Positions 23,280 to 32,564 of a stretch of DNA of 37,803 nt are shown piece by piece; position 1 is the first letter of the stretch, and each line of letters begins with the position of its first letter. The translations under genes and the position numbers were made by a program. The notes under the pieces were generated by a model. That model ran no database searches. It was given only the letters and a program-made list of their open reading frames with translations, and was not told the DNA's origin. The stretch spans positions 1 to 37,803 of the forward strand of contig JAIEQN010000257.1 of the NCBI GenBank assembly GCA_019747685.1. Direction: 5' to 3'. Source of the DNA: Gemmataceae bacterium. GTDB taxonomy: Bacteria > Planctomycetota > Planctomycetia > Gemmatales > Gemmataceae.

Positions 23280-25562
23280 TTACGGCCTGGTGACGAACTC
23301 GGTCGTGTTGAACAGGACGACGCACAGGTCGGCGAGGGCCCGCGTCCGGACCTCGTCATCCGACAAGGGTAGCTTCGCGCCGAAGAGTGACCGGGTCGGC
23401 CCGGCCTCACGGATCACGACCCCCTGCCCGACCAGAAATTCCCGCCCCAGCTTCGCCTCGGCGTCGGTCGGCGACCGGCCCAGCGTCCGCCGGTAGAGGG
23501 CGGCGAGTTGCTTCGCCGGGTCGTCGCCGGCCTCGCGGACCAGGGATCGCGCCATCGCCCGACCCTGCTCCTGCACGAACGGCCCGTTCATGAGGATGAG
23601 GGCCTGCGGGGCGAACGTGCTGACCGGCCGGGCGGCGCACGAGTTCAGCGTGTCCGGCTGGTCGAACGCCTCGAACAACGGCAGCCGGACGTTCCGCTTG
23701 GCCAGCAGGTAGATCGACCGGCGGACGTGTTCCGTGGCGTCCGGCGTCACCGGCCAGAGGCCGTCCGGCTCGCCCTCGGTGAAGATCAGGTCGTACACCT
23801 CGGGCTCCAGCGGCACCCGGACCGACGGCCCGCCGGCCTTCGGGTTCAGCGTCCCGGCCGCGGAGAGGACCGAGTCGCGGAGCGACTCGGCTTCGAGCCG
23901 CCGCCGGGGCATGTGGCTGAACAGCTTGTTCTCCGGGTCGTCGGGCCGCGGGGCCGACGCCTGCCGGTAGGTGGCGCTGGTCACCATCAGCCGGTGCATC
24001 CGCTTGAGCGACCAGGGGTCCGCCCCCTTCGCCCACGGGCAGGAGTCCGTGGGCTTAGTCGGCTCCACGAACTCGGCCGCCAGCCAGTCGAGCAGTTCCG
24101 GGTGCGTCGGACGGTCGCCGCGGGTGCCGAAGTCGTTCGGGCTGCCGACGATCCCCCGGCCGAAGTGCTGCTGCCAAAGCCGGTTGACCATCACCCGGGC
24201 CGTCAGCGGGTGGTCCGGGCGGGTCAGCCAGCGGGCCAACTGCGTCCGCGTCTTGGCCTCGGCGTCGGCCGACACCAGCACCCGCGGGGCGGCCGGGCCG
24301 ACCGCCCCCCACTTGTGCTTGGTGCTGCCCCGCTTGAGGACGTGCGTCTTGGGCTCGCCGTCATTCTTGATCGCCCAAGCGGCCGCGGTCGGCGGCGGCG
24401 TCCGGGCCTCGATCGCGTGCAGCCGCTCCCGCAGGGCCGCCCGCTCGGTCTTGTCCGGCCCGGACATCCCATCGAGGATTTCGTCCCAGCTCACCTTGAT
24501 GAGGGTTTCGGCCTCGCCGGCCAGCATCTTCTGTTCGGCCGTCCGCTTCCCCTTGGGGGTGTCGAGGGCGTCCCGGTACTTCGGCTCCAGGGCCGCCCGC
24601 TTGGCCGCCCCCACCTTCGCCCGGTACGGGGCGTCGATCGCCTCGACCCGCTTCTTGAGCGGCCCGGCCTCGGCCTCCAGCCCGGCCACGACCGCTTCCC
24701 GGGCCGTCTTCTCCTCGTCCGTGGCCAGGTTCACGTCGGCGTACTGGGTGCCGGCGAAGTACGCCTGGAGGCGGTAGTAGTCCCCCTGGCTGAGCGGGTC
24801 GAACTTGTGATCGTGGCAGCGGGCACAGCCCATCGTCAGCCCCAGGGCCGCGGCGCCGAGCCCGTTGACCATCTCGGTCATGACCTCCTGCCGGACCATC
24901 TCCTTGTCCAGGTTCCCGCTGACGACGTGGACCGGCCCGCACCGGTGCATCCCGGTGGCCGCCCACAGGTCGGCGCACTCCCGCGGGTCCTTCCCGGCGG
25001 CCAGCTCGTCCCCGGCGACCTGCTCGGTCAGGAACATGTCGTAGGGCTTGTCGGCGTTGAAGCTCCGGACGACGTAATCCCGGTACCGCCAGGCGTGCGG
25101 CCGGTCGCCGTCCATCTCGTACCCGTTCGACTCCGCGAACCGCACCACGTCGAGCCAGTGCTGGGCCTGCCGCTCGCCGAAGTGCGGCGAGGCGAGCAGC
25201 CGGTCGACCACCCGCTCGTAGGCGTCGGGCCGGTCGTCCTTGAGGAACGCCTCGACCTCGGCCGGCGTCGGCGGTAGCCCGGTCAGGTCGAGCGTGACGC
25301 GGCGGATAAGTGTCAGCCGGTCGGCCTCCGGCGACGGCCTCAACCCCTTCTCGGCCAGCTTGGCTCGGGCGAACGCGTCGATCGGGTTCGAGAAGGCGGT
25401 GAGGCGGTCGCCGATGTCCGGGATGGGTGGCCGCTTCACCGGCTGGTAGGCCCAGTGGCCCCGCTCGGCGGGCGTGATCTCCGGGTCCTCGTAGTCGTCG
25501 CCGCGGACGGCCGGGACGACGGCGGCGAGGCAGACGACCGCGAGCGGTGCGAGGCGGGTCAT
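23280..25562 (-). CDS. DUF1549/DUF1553 (PSCyt2/PSD1) domain secreted protein
   Basis: Signal peptide; IDAFARAKLAEKGLRPSPEADRLTLIRRVTLDLTGLPPTPAEVEAFL, ERQAQHWLDVVRFAESNGYE, GCARCHDHKFDPLSQGDYY, VNRLWQQHFGRGIV, LFSHMPRRRLEAESLRDSVL: standard planctomycete PSCyt2/PSD1. Confidence 0.93.
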   Translation of the reverse strand: MTRLAPLAVVCLAAVVPAVRGDDYEDPEITPAERGHWAYQPVKRPPIPDIGDRLTAFSNPIDAFARAKLAEKGLRPSPEADRLTLIRRVTLDLTGLPPTPAEVEAFLKDDRPDAYERVVDRLLASPHFGERQAQHWLDVVRFAESNGYEMDGDRPHAWRYRDYVVRSFNADKPYDMFLTEQVAGDELAAGKDPRECADLWAATGMHRCGPVHVVSGNLDKEMVRQEVMTEMVNGLGAAALGLTMGCARCHDHKFDPLSQGDYYRLQAYFAGTQYADVNLATDEEKTAREAVVAGLEAEAGPLKKRVEAIDAPYRAKVGAAKRAALEPKYRDALDTPKGKRTAEQKMLAGEAETLIKVSWDEILDGMSGPDKTERAALRERLHAIEARTPPPTAAAWAIKNDGEPKTHVLKRGSTKHKWGAVGPAAPRVLVSADAEAKTRTQLARWLTRPDHPLTARVMVNRLWQQHFGRGIVGSPNDFGTRGDRPTHPELLDWLAAEFVEPTKPTDSCPWAKGADPWSLKRMHRLMVTSATYRQASAPRPDDPENKLFSHMPRRRLEAESLRDSVLSAAGTLNPKAGGPSVRVPLEPEVYDLIFTEGEPDGLWPVTPDATEHVRRSIYLLAKRNVRLPLFEAFDQPDTLNSCAARPVSTFAPQALILMNGPFVQEQGRAMARSLVREAGDDPAKQLAALYRRTLGRSPTDAEAKLGREFLVGQGVVIREAGPTRSLFGAKLPLSDDEVRTRALADLCVVLFNTTEFVTRP

Positions 25563-25626
25563 GCCGGGTCGGCTCCAGGGGCGGGCCGTGTTAGTTTACC
25601 GAAACCCCCGCCACCTGCTCAAGCAT

Positions 25627-27402
25627 TTAGCCGACAAAGATGCCGTAGGCCCGGCCGGGTTCGTCCGGCGGCAGGTACTCCGTCTCGGCCGACAGCCCCG
25701 GGTAGGCCCGGACCGAGACCGCTGCCCCGACCCCGGACCCGACCAGCAGCCGACCCCCGCGGATGGCCAGCCGGACACCCGCCCCGCCGTCCTCCGGGCC
25801 GGCGAAGTAGCTCGCCCGGGGTTGGCCCACCGCGTCGAACACCTGGACCCTCGGAACGCCGACCGCCGGGGCGGCCGCGACCTCGGCGAACCCGTCGCCG
25901 TCCAAGTCGCCGGCGGCGACGGCCAGCCCGCCCACGTCCGCCGGGTCGAAGGCGAAGAACGACGCGGCCGGGGTGTCCGACCCGAACGGGAAGAGGCGGA
26001 CGACCGGACCGCCGCCCCGCCCGGCCCCGGTGACGACCGCCGGGCCGACGCCCGCGAACACCCCGGCCGCCACGTTGACGCCGCCCCGGAACGTCTCCTC
26101 GTAGGCGGCGAACCGGCCCACCTCGGCGAAGTCGCCGCCGTGGTACACGGCCACCACCGGTCCGCCGCCGTCCCCGGCCCCGACCACCACCTCGGCCGTC
26201 CCGTCGCCGTCCAGGTCGGCCGCGGCCACGCTCCCGACCCCGCCCCGGAACGACCCCTCGAAGGCGAAGAAGCTGGCGACCACCGACCCGTCCGCCCCGC
26301 TGAACACCCTCACGGCCGGCCCGCCCCCCGGCCCGGCCCCGGCGACGATGTCCGATATGCCGTCCCCGGTCACGTCGGCGACCGCCACCCGCACCCCACC
26401 GGCGAAGGTCGGCTCGAACGTCAGGAACCGGTTCACCTCCCGCCCGGTGTCGGCGTCGTACACCCCGACGACCGGACTCTGCCCGATGTCCCGGCCGGCC
26501 GCGTACACCGTCCGCCCGGCGAGCGAGGTCCAGGAGTCGCTGACCGCCACCGCCTCCGGCCCGGCCCCGGCCACCTCCCGCCGATACCAGTCGAGGACCT
26601 GCAACGCCCCGAGGTTGTGGGTGTTCTGGCCGTACAGCAGGCTGGCCCCGACCAGCCCGTCGTTCCCGTCGGCGTGCGTCAGGTGGACCCCGCCGGCCTC
26701 CAGCCCGGCGTTCGGCAGCCCGGCCGTCTGGGCGAACAGGTTCCACAGCGGCAGGTTCTCGGCGTCGGCCACGTCGGCGATCACCTGGTTGAACACCCGG
26801 GTCGGGGCGGCCAATGTGCCGCCCCCGTAGCGGTTGTCCGGGATCGTGCTGAGGACCGGCACCACCCCGGCACCGGCCAGCGTCCGAACGGCCGACCGGA
26901 GTAGGTCGCGGAATCGGCCGGCGTCGCCGTACACGGTGATGTCGTTGGTCCCGATCGCCACCAGGGCGACCCCGCCGTTGGTCGCGGCGATCTCGCCCGG
27001 CAGGGCCGGCAGGATGTTGGGCAGCGAGTACCCGGGGTAGGCCGTCGTACTCGGCCGGTTCCACGAGTTGAACAGCCCGTCCACCGGCGCCCGGAACGTC
27101 GCCCAGGTGTCGATCAGGCCTGGGCCGTAGCTGGTCAGCCCGGAAGTGATCGGATTGAAGCCCGCGGCCCCAAGCGGCTTGAGGTAGCCGTTCGACCCGA
27201 ACGGGCCGTAGTCGGTGTTGCTGTCCCCGACCTTGATGAACACGTCGGCCCGCCGGCCGAGGAGCCGGCCCCGGGCGGCGATCGCCCGGGCGTGGTCGAG
27301 GGCCGCCGGGTCGCCGGTCGGCAGGATTGGGAGCGAATCGAACGCGGCGGCCGGGACCTCCCGGGCTTCGAGCGGCTCGGCCGCGAGACGGACAGGCGGC
27401 AT
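25627..27402 (-). CDS. secreted SGNH/GDSL-like hydrolase with C-terminal FG-GAP/VCBS-type repeats
   Basis: N-terminal MPPVRLAAEPLEAREVPAA motif, DVFIKVGDSNTDYG (GDS), VALVAIGTNDITVYGD, GGVHLTHADG; repeated GAGPGGGPAVRVFSG...FRGGVGSVAAADLDGDGTAEVVVGAG blocks. Confidence 0.85.
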   Translation of the reverse strand: MPPVRLAAEPLEAREVPAAAFDSLPILPTGDPAALDHARAIAARGRLLGRRADVFIKVGDSNTDYGPFGSNGYLKPLGAAGFNPITSGLTSYGPGLIDTWATFRAPVDGLFNSWNRPSTTAYPGYSLPNILPALPGEIAATNGGVALVAIGTNDITVYGDAGRFRDLLRSAVRTLAGAGVVPVLSTIPDNRYGGGTLAAPTRVFNQVIADVADAENLPLWNLFAQTAGLPNAGLEAGGVHLTHADGNDGLVGASLLYGQNTHNLGALQVLDWYRREVAGAGPEAVAVSDSWTSLAGRTVYAAGRDIGQSPVVGVYDADTGREVNRFLTFEPTFAGGVRVAVADVTGDGISDIVAGAGPGGGPAVRVFSGADGSVVASFFAFEGSFRGGVGSVAAADLDGDGTAEVVVGAGDGGGPVVAVYHGGDFAEVGRFAAYEETFRGGVNVAAGVFAGVGPAVVTGAGRGGGPVVRLFPFGSDTPAASFFAFDPADVGGLAVAAGDLDGDGFAEVAAAPAVGVPRVQVFDAVGQPRASYFAGPEDGGAGVRLAIRGGRLLVGSGVGAAVSVRAYPGLSAETEYLPPDEPGRAYGIFVG

Positions 27403-27482
27403 CGTGGGGAACCTGGGGTAAAGATTTCCCGTCTTACCCAGATTCCCAACCCACCCCCGAATCGACAAGCCCGGTAAAACCC

Positions 27483-28520
27483 CTACAACCCCTCAGGTAG
27501 GACCTCAGCCGGGTCGGTGAAGATGGCCGGCACCCCGCCCGTGTGGACGAAGACTAGCGCCGACCCAGGCGCATATCGGCCCGCCCGAACGTCGGCGATC
27601 AGGGCGGCCATCGCCTTCGCCGAGTAAACCGGGTCGAGCAGGATGGCTTCGGTCGTGGCCAGCAGGTGCAGGGCCTCCCGCCCGGCCGGCGACGACTTCC
27701 CGTAGCCCGGCGCGATGTACCCTTCGTCGGCGTCGATGTCGGCCGCGGCCAGCCGGTGCGGCAGCTCGAGCAGCCCGGCCGCGGCGTTGGCGTCGGCGGC
27801 GACCGCCTCCGGGATCGGCCACGGCCAACTCATTGGGCAGGTCAGTCGGGCCGGACACTCCAGCCCGAGGACGGCTTTACCGAGGGTCACCCCGGCCCCG
27901 GTCGCCCCGGACGACGACACGTACAAGGCGGACGGAGCCAGCCCGAGGGCGGCCAGTTGCCCGACGATTTCGGCCACGCAGACGACGTAGCTGACCGCCG
28001 CCAGGGGCACGACCCGCGGCCGGTGCCAGACGTAGGGCCGCCGCCCGGCCCGGCGGAACCCGTCGGCCTTTGCGGCCAGCAGGGCGTCCAGCTCCGGCCC
28101 GATCGCGGCGTCGGTGAACTCGACGTGGGCACCCACCAGGTAATCGAGCAGCAGGTTGCCTTGTGGCTCGGTCGAATAGTGCCCGCGGCTGAGGTAGAGC
28201 CGGCATTCGAGGCCGAGCTTGGCGCAGCCGGCCGCCGTCTGCCGGCAGTTGTTCGACTGGACACCGGCCCCCCAGACGACCAGGTCGCAGCGCTGATCGA
28301 CGGCGTCGCCGAGCAGGAACTCGTTGTGCCGGGCCTTGTTCCCGCCGAGCAACAGTCCGGTGCAATCGTCCCGCTTCACGAACACCCGGACTCCGCCGCC
28401 GATCCGCTCGGCGAACCGGGGCGCTTCTTCCAGCGGCGTCGGCAGGTGGGCCAGCCGGACTCGGGGTAACCGGTCGGCGGCGGCGAACAGGTCGGCCGGG
28501 CGGAGGATCGGCGCGGGCAT
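27483..28520 (-). CDS. PLP-dependent D-cysteine desulfhydrase / ACC deaminase-like enzyme
   Basis: RVRLAHLPTPLEEAPRFAERIGGGVRVFVKRDDCTGLLLGGNKARHNEFLLGDA, GVQSNNCRQTAAGCAKLGLECRLYL. Confidence 0.9.
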   Translation of the reverse strand: MPAPILRPADLFAAADRLPRVRLAHLPTPLEEAPRFAERIGGGVRVFVKRDDCTGLLLGGNKARHNEFLLGDAVDQRCDLVVWGAGVQSNNCRQTAAGCAKLGLECRLYLSRGHYSTEPQGNLLLDYLVGAHVEFTDAAIGPELDALLAAKADGFRRAGRRPYVWHRPRVVPLAAVSYVVCVAEIVGQLAALGLAPSALYVSSSGATGAGVTLGKAVLGLECPARLTCPMSWPWPIPEAVAADANAAAGLLELPHRLAAADIDADEGYIAPGYGKSSPAGREALHLLATTEAILLDPVYSAKAMAALIADVRAGRYAPGSALVFVHTGGVPAIFTDPAEVLPEGL

Positions 28521-28542
28521 GACGACTCCGGGAGGGCCGGCT

Positions 28543-28559
28543 ACCGATCGGGGATCGGT
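28543..28559. promoter_or_regulatory. palindrome accgatc-ggg-gatcggt in the divergent intergenic region
   Basis: Perfect 7-bp inverted repeat between the DcyD-like gene (-) and the first crt gene (+). Confidence 0.3.
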
Positions 28560-28676
28560 CCGGGTATTCTGCGGCGTCGGGAGAACGGAACAACCCGGCC
28601 GGCGGTGGAATTCCCCGGCCCCGTTTCCCTACCATCGATCTGTGCCGGCCGTCGCCGCCCGCCCCCGGATCACCGC

Positions 28677-30275
28677 ATGCCCGCACCGGCCGCCACCGTC
28701 GCCCGCCCCACCGTACCGACCGGCCGTCGGCCGCAGAAGGTGCTGGTCATCGGGGCCGGGCCGGGCGGGCTGGCCGCGTCGCTCTTGCTGGCCCGGGCCG
28801 GGCTGGAGGTCCACGTCGTCGAGCGGCTGCCGCGGGTCGGCGGGCGGTGCAGCGCGATCGAGGCCGACGGCTTCCGGTTCGACCTCGGGCCGACCTTCTT
28901 CCTCTACCCGCGGGTGCTCGAGCGCATCTTCAAGCTGGTCGGCCGGGACCTCTTCCGCGAGGTCCCGATGACCCGGCTCGACCCCCAGTACCGGCTCGCC
29001 TTCGGCACCGGCCAGACCCTCGACTGCACCGCCGACGTGGCCCGGATGGAGGCCGAGATCGCCCGCATCGCCCCGGCCGACGCGGCGGGCATCCGGCGGT
29101 TCCTGGCCGAGAACCGGCGGAAGATGGACGGCTTCCGCCCGATCCTGGAGCGCCCGTTCCTCCGCTGGCGGGACCTGCTGAGTTGGGACCTGCTGAAGAT
29201 GCTGCCGGTGCTGCGGCCGTGGAACTCGGTGGACGCCGAACTCGGCCGGTACTTCGCCGACCCCCGCATCCGGCTGGCGTTCACCTTCCAGTCGAAGTAC
29301 CTCGGGATGTCGCCGTTCAACTGCCCGAGCCTGTTCTCGATCCTGTCGTTCCTGGAGTACGAGTACGGCGTCTGGCACCCGACCGGCGGTTGCTCGGCCG
29401 TCTCCGAAGGGATGGCCCGGGTCGCCCGCGAACTCGGCGTCACCTTCTTGCTCGGCGAGGAGGTCGAGGAAATCCTGTTCGACGGCCGGCGGGCGGTCGG
29501 GGTCCGGACCGCGGCCGGCGAGCACCGGGCCGACGCGGTGGTGGTGAACGCCGACTTCGCCCGTGCCATGACCCGACTCGTCCCGGACCGGCTCCGCCGC
29601 CGGTGGACGGACGACAAGATCGGGAAAAAGAAGTTCTCCTGCTCGACGTTCATGCTGTACCTCGGCGTCGACGGCCGGTACGACGACCTGTCGCACCACA
29701 CCATCTACACGGCCGAGGACTACCACGCCAACCTGGCCGACATCGAACTCCACCACCGGCTGACCGAGGACACCTCGTTCTACGTCCAGAACGCCGCCGT
29801 CACCGACCCGACCCTGGCCCCGCGGGGGATGAGTACGCTGTACGTCCTGGCCCCGGTGTCGCACCAGCACCCGAGCATCGACTGGAAGCACGAGGCCCCG
29901 CGGTTCCGGCGGCAACTGCTCGGCCAGCTCCGAAAGATCGGCCTGGCGGACGTGGAGCGGCGCATCCGGTACGAGAAGGTGGTGACGCCGGACGACTGGC
30001 AGGGCGGCTACGAGGTCTACCGGGGGGCGACGTTCAACCTGGCCCACACCCTCGGCCAGATGCTCCACCTGCGGCCGCGGAACCGGTTCGACGACCTGGA
30101 CGGGGTCTACCTGGTCGGCGGCGGCACCCACCCCGGGAGCGGGCTGCCGGTCATCTACGAGTCGGCCCGGATCACCGCCCGGCTGCTCCTGGAGGACTTC
30201 GGCCGGGACGCCGGCTGGCTCGGGCTGCCGGGCGCGAAGGACCTGCCGCTGACGGCCGGGGTGCCGGCCGGGTAA
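28677..30275 (+). CDS. CrtI/CrtN family carotenoid (phytoene/diapophytoene-type) desaturase
   Basis: KVLVIGAGPGGLAASLLLARAGLEVHVVERLPRVGGRCSAIEADGFRFDLGPTFFLYP; C-terminal GVYLVGGGTHPGSGLPVIYESARITARLLLED. Confidence 0.9.
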   Translation: MPAPAATVARPTVPTGRRPQKVLVIGAGPGGLAASLLLARAGLEVHVVERLPRVGGRCSAIEADGFRFDLGPTFFLYPRVLERIFKLVGRDLFREVPMTRLDPQYRLAFGTGQTLDCTADVARMEAEIARIAPADAAGIRRFLAENRRKMDGFRPILERPFLRWRDLLSWDLLKMLPVLRPWNSVDAELGRYFADPRIRLAFTFQSKYLGMSPFNCPSLFSILSFLEYEYGVWHPTGGCSAVSEGMARVARELGVTFLLGEEVEEILFDGRRAVGVRTAAGEHRADAVVVNADFARAMTRLVPDRLRRRWTDDKIGKKKFSCSTFMLYLGVDGRYDDLSHHTIYTAEDYHANLADIELHHRLTEDTSFYVQNAAVTDPTLAPRGMSTLYVLAPVSHQHPSIDWKHEAPRFRRQLLGQLRKIGLADVERRIRYEKVVTPDDWQGGYEVYRGATFNLAHTLGQMLHLRPRNRFDDLDGVYLVGGGTHPGSGLPVIYESARITARLLLEDFGRDAGWLGLPGAKDLPLTAGVPAG

Positions 30276-30308
30276 GATGGCGGCGTCCCCAGGCCGGAGG
30301 TGCCGCCC

Positions 30309-30908
30309 ATGGCGTACCGCGAGTTCACGTTCCCGGAAGTCGAAACCCGGCTCGGGCTGCGGATGACGACCGACCGACTGTTCCGGGACGTGCCGGCCGT
30401 GACGCCGGACCCCGACCTGTTGTCGCGGCTGGAGGACGGGGTCGAACTCGGCACCGGGATCAACACCGAGAAGGCCCGGTCCGAGTTCATCGTCGCCCTA
30501 ATCCTGTTAGAGTTCCGCCGGCTCGTCCACCGGCGGCACGCAGTCTTCTCGGGGGTGACGTTCGATGTCGACCCGGTCCTCGGGTTGAACGGGTACTGCG
30601 ACTTCCTGATCACCCGCAGCCCCCGGCTCGACGTCGTCACCGCCCCCGTGGTGGCGGTCGCCGAGGGCAAGAACGGGGTGGTGACCGACGGCCTCGGCCA
30701 GTGCATCGCCGAGATGCGGGCGGCGTGGCTGTTCAACACGGCCAAGGGGGAGCCGGTCCAGCAGGTCTACGGCGCGTGTACGACCGGGACGAACTGGAAG
30801 TTCCTGCGCCTCCGCGACCTCGATCTGGCGATCGACCTCGACGAGTACACGATCAACGCCCCGGGGAAGATCCTGGGCATCCTCCTGCACATGGTGCAGA
30901 CGGCGTAA
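30309..30908 (+). CDS. hypothetical protein, PD-(D/E)XK nuclease-like motif
   Basis: MAYREFTFPEVETRLGL...INTEKARSEFIVALILLEFRRLVHRRHAVFSGVTFDVDPVLGLNGYCDFLITRSPRL...PVVAVAEGKNGVVTDGLGQCIAEMRAAWLFN: D...ExK...Q arrangement. Confidence 0.72.
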   Translation: MAYREFTFPEVETRLGLRMTTDRLFRDVPAVTPDPDLLSRLEDGVELGTGINTEKARSEFIVALILLEFRRLVHRRHAVFSGVTFDVDPVLGLNGYCDFLITRSPRLDVVTAPVVAVAEGKNGVVTDGLGQCIAEMRAAWLFNTAKGEPVQQVYGACTTGTNWKFLRLRDLDLAIDLDEYTINAPGKILGILLHMVQTA

Positions 30909-30923
30909 CGAAAGGCGGCGGCG

Positions 30924-32486
30924 ATGGGCGGGGCGGACCGGGTCGGGGTGGTCGGCGGCGGGCTCGGCGGGCTGGCGGCGGCCTGCGTGCTGGCCGCCCG
31001 CGGCCACCGGGTTGTACTGTTCGAGGCCAGCCCGTGGCTGGGCGGGAAGGCCGCGGTCCTCAACGACGCGGGGTTCCGCTTCGACACGGGGCCGACGATC
31101 CTGACCATCCCGTCGGTGCTGCGGCGCATCTTCGCCGAGGCCGGCCGCGACCTCGCCGACTACCTCGACCTCGTCCGACTCGACCCGCAGTGGCGGTGCT
31201 TCTTCACCGACGGCTCGGTCCTCGACCTCGTCGAGGATGTCGACACGATGGCCGGCCGGCTCGACGCCTACGCCCCGGGCACCGGCTCGGGGGCCGGCTA
31301 CCGCGACTTCCTGGCCCTGTCGGGCCGGCTGCACCGCATCTCCGACACCTACTACTTCTGGAAGTCGATCGGCGGCATCCGGGACATGATGGACGTGCGG
31401 GCCGGGTTCTCGCCGAAGATTCTCGCCGACATCCTGGCGATGCGGATGGGGCGGTCGGTCGCGGGCACCGTCCGGAAGTTCAACCCGGACCCCCGGGTCG
31501 CCCAGATGCTCGACCACTTCACCCAGTACGTCGGGTCGAGTCCGGCCGCGTCGCCGGCGGTGCTGTGTGGCATCGCCCACATGCAGACCGGCGAGGGCGT
31601 CTGGTATCCCCGCGGCGGCACCCGGGCCGTCCCGGAGGCCCTGGTCAAGCTGGCCGAGGAACTCGGCGTCGAGTTGCGGCCGAACTGGGGCGTCCGGCGG
31701 ATCGTGACCGACGCCGGCGGGAAGGCGGTCCGCGGCGTCGAGGCCGAAACCGGCGAGGTAGTCGAACTGGCGGCGGTGGTAGCGAACGCCGACAGCGTCC
31801 GCACCCACCGCGAACTGCTGAACGGCTCGGCCCCGAAGGCGACCCGCCGGTTCAACAAGCGGCGGGCTTACGAACCGGCCTGCTCCGGCGTGGTCCTCTA
31901 CCTCGGGCTGAGCAAGGGGTACGACCACCTCCTCCACCACGACTTCGTCTTCAGCCGCGACCCGGAAGAGGAGTTCGAGTTCATCTACAAGCGGGGCGAG
32001 CCGGCCCCGGACCCGACCTGCTACCTGGCGGCCACCGCCCGCACAGAACCCGAGACCGCCCCGCCCGGCGGCGAGGCCCTGTACGTCCTCGTCCACACCC
32101 CGTACCTGCGGCCGCACCACGACTGGGCGAAAATGCTCCCGGCCTACCGGCGGGTCATCCTGGACAAGCTGAAGACGACCGGGAAGATGCCGGACCTCGA
32201 GGACCGGATCGTCTTCGAGCGGCGCCTCACCCCGCAGGACATCCACGACCGCTACCGGGTGCTGGACGGGGCCATCTACGGGTTGGCCAGCCACGGCCGG
32301 TGGACCGGGGCGTTCAAGCCGGCTAACCGGTCGCCGGACGTGCGGGGGCTGTACCTGGCCGGCGGGGCGGCACACCCCGGCCCCGGGATGCCGATGGTCT
32401 TGATGAGCGGGTGGATCGCCGCCGACACCCTCGACCGCGACCGGGCCGCCCCGAAGTTCGCCGCCGAACGCGCCGCGGCCGTATGA
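30924..32486 (+). CDS. second CrtI-family desaturase/oxidase (CrtP-like candidate)
   Basis: VGVVGGGLGGLAAACVLAARGHRVVLFEASPWLGGKAAVLNDAGFRFDTGPTILTIPSVL; C-terminal GLYLAGGAAHPGPGMPMVLMSGWIAADTL. Confidence 0.9.
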   Translation: MGGADRVGVVGGGLGGLAAACVLAARGHRVVLFEASPWLGGKAAVLNDAGFRFDTGPTILTIPSVLRRIFAEAGRDLADYLDLVRLDPQWRCFFTDGSVLDLVEDVDTMAGRLDAYAPGTGSGAGYRDFLALSGRLHRISDTYYFWKSIGGIRDMMDVRAGFSPKILADILAMRMGRSVAGTVRKFNPDPRVAQMLDHFTQYVGSSPAASPAVLCGIAHMQTGEGVWYPRGGTRAVPEALVKLAEELGVELRPNWGVRRIVTDAGGKAVRGVEAETGEVVELAAVVANADSVRTHRELLNGSAPKATRRFNKRRAYEPACSGVVLYLGLSKGYDHLLHHDFVFSRDPEEEFEFIYKRGEPAPDPTCYLAATARTEPETAPPGGEALYVLVHTPYLRPHHDWAKMLPAYRRVILDKLKTTGKMPDLEDRIVFERRLTPQDIHDRYRVLDGAIYGLASHGRWTGAFKPANRSPDVRGLYLAGGAAHPGPGMPMVLMSGWIAADTLDRDRAAPKFAAERAAAV

Positions 32487-32490
32487 TCCG

Positions 32491-32556
32491 GCACAGGCCG
32501 GGAGGCCTGTGCCACCGCAGTTCGGTTCTTAGTGGCACAGGCCTCCCGGCCTGTGC
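32491..32556. repeat. Perfect 25-bp inverted repeat with 16-nt loop; each arm is also a palindrome
   Basis: gcacaggccgggaggcctgtgccac (32491-32515) and gtggcacaggcctcccggcctgtgc (32532-32556) are exact reverse complements. Confidence 0.93.
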
Positions 32557-32564
32557 GCGGTTTC

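Noticed and set aside
25640-26480. Tandem GC-rich DNA repeats that might suggest a CRISPR-like or satellite array
   Set aside because: Periodicity is explained by FG-GAP-type protein repeats in the SGNH gene; no constant repeats with unique spacers.
28847-32326. 1159 aa plus-strand ORF spanning the carotenoid genes
   Set aside because: Arg/Pro/Gly-rich translation with no recognisable domain; it is the shifted-frame shadow of two CrtI-family genes and the gene between them in high-GC DNA.
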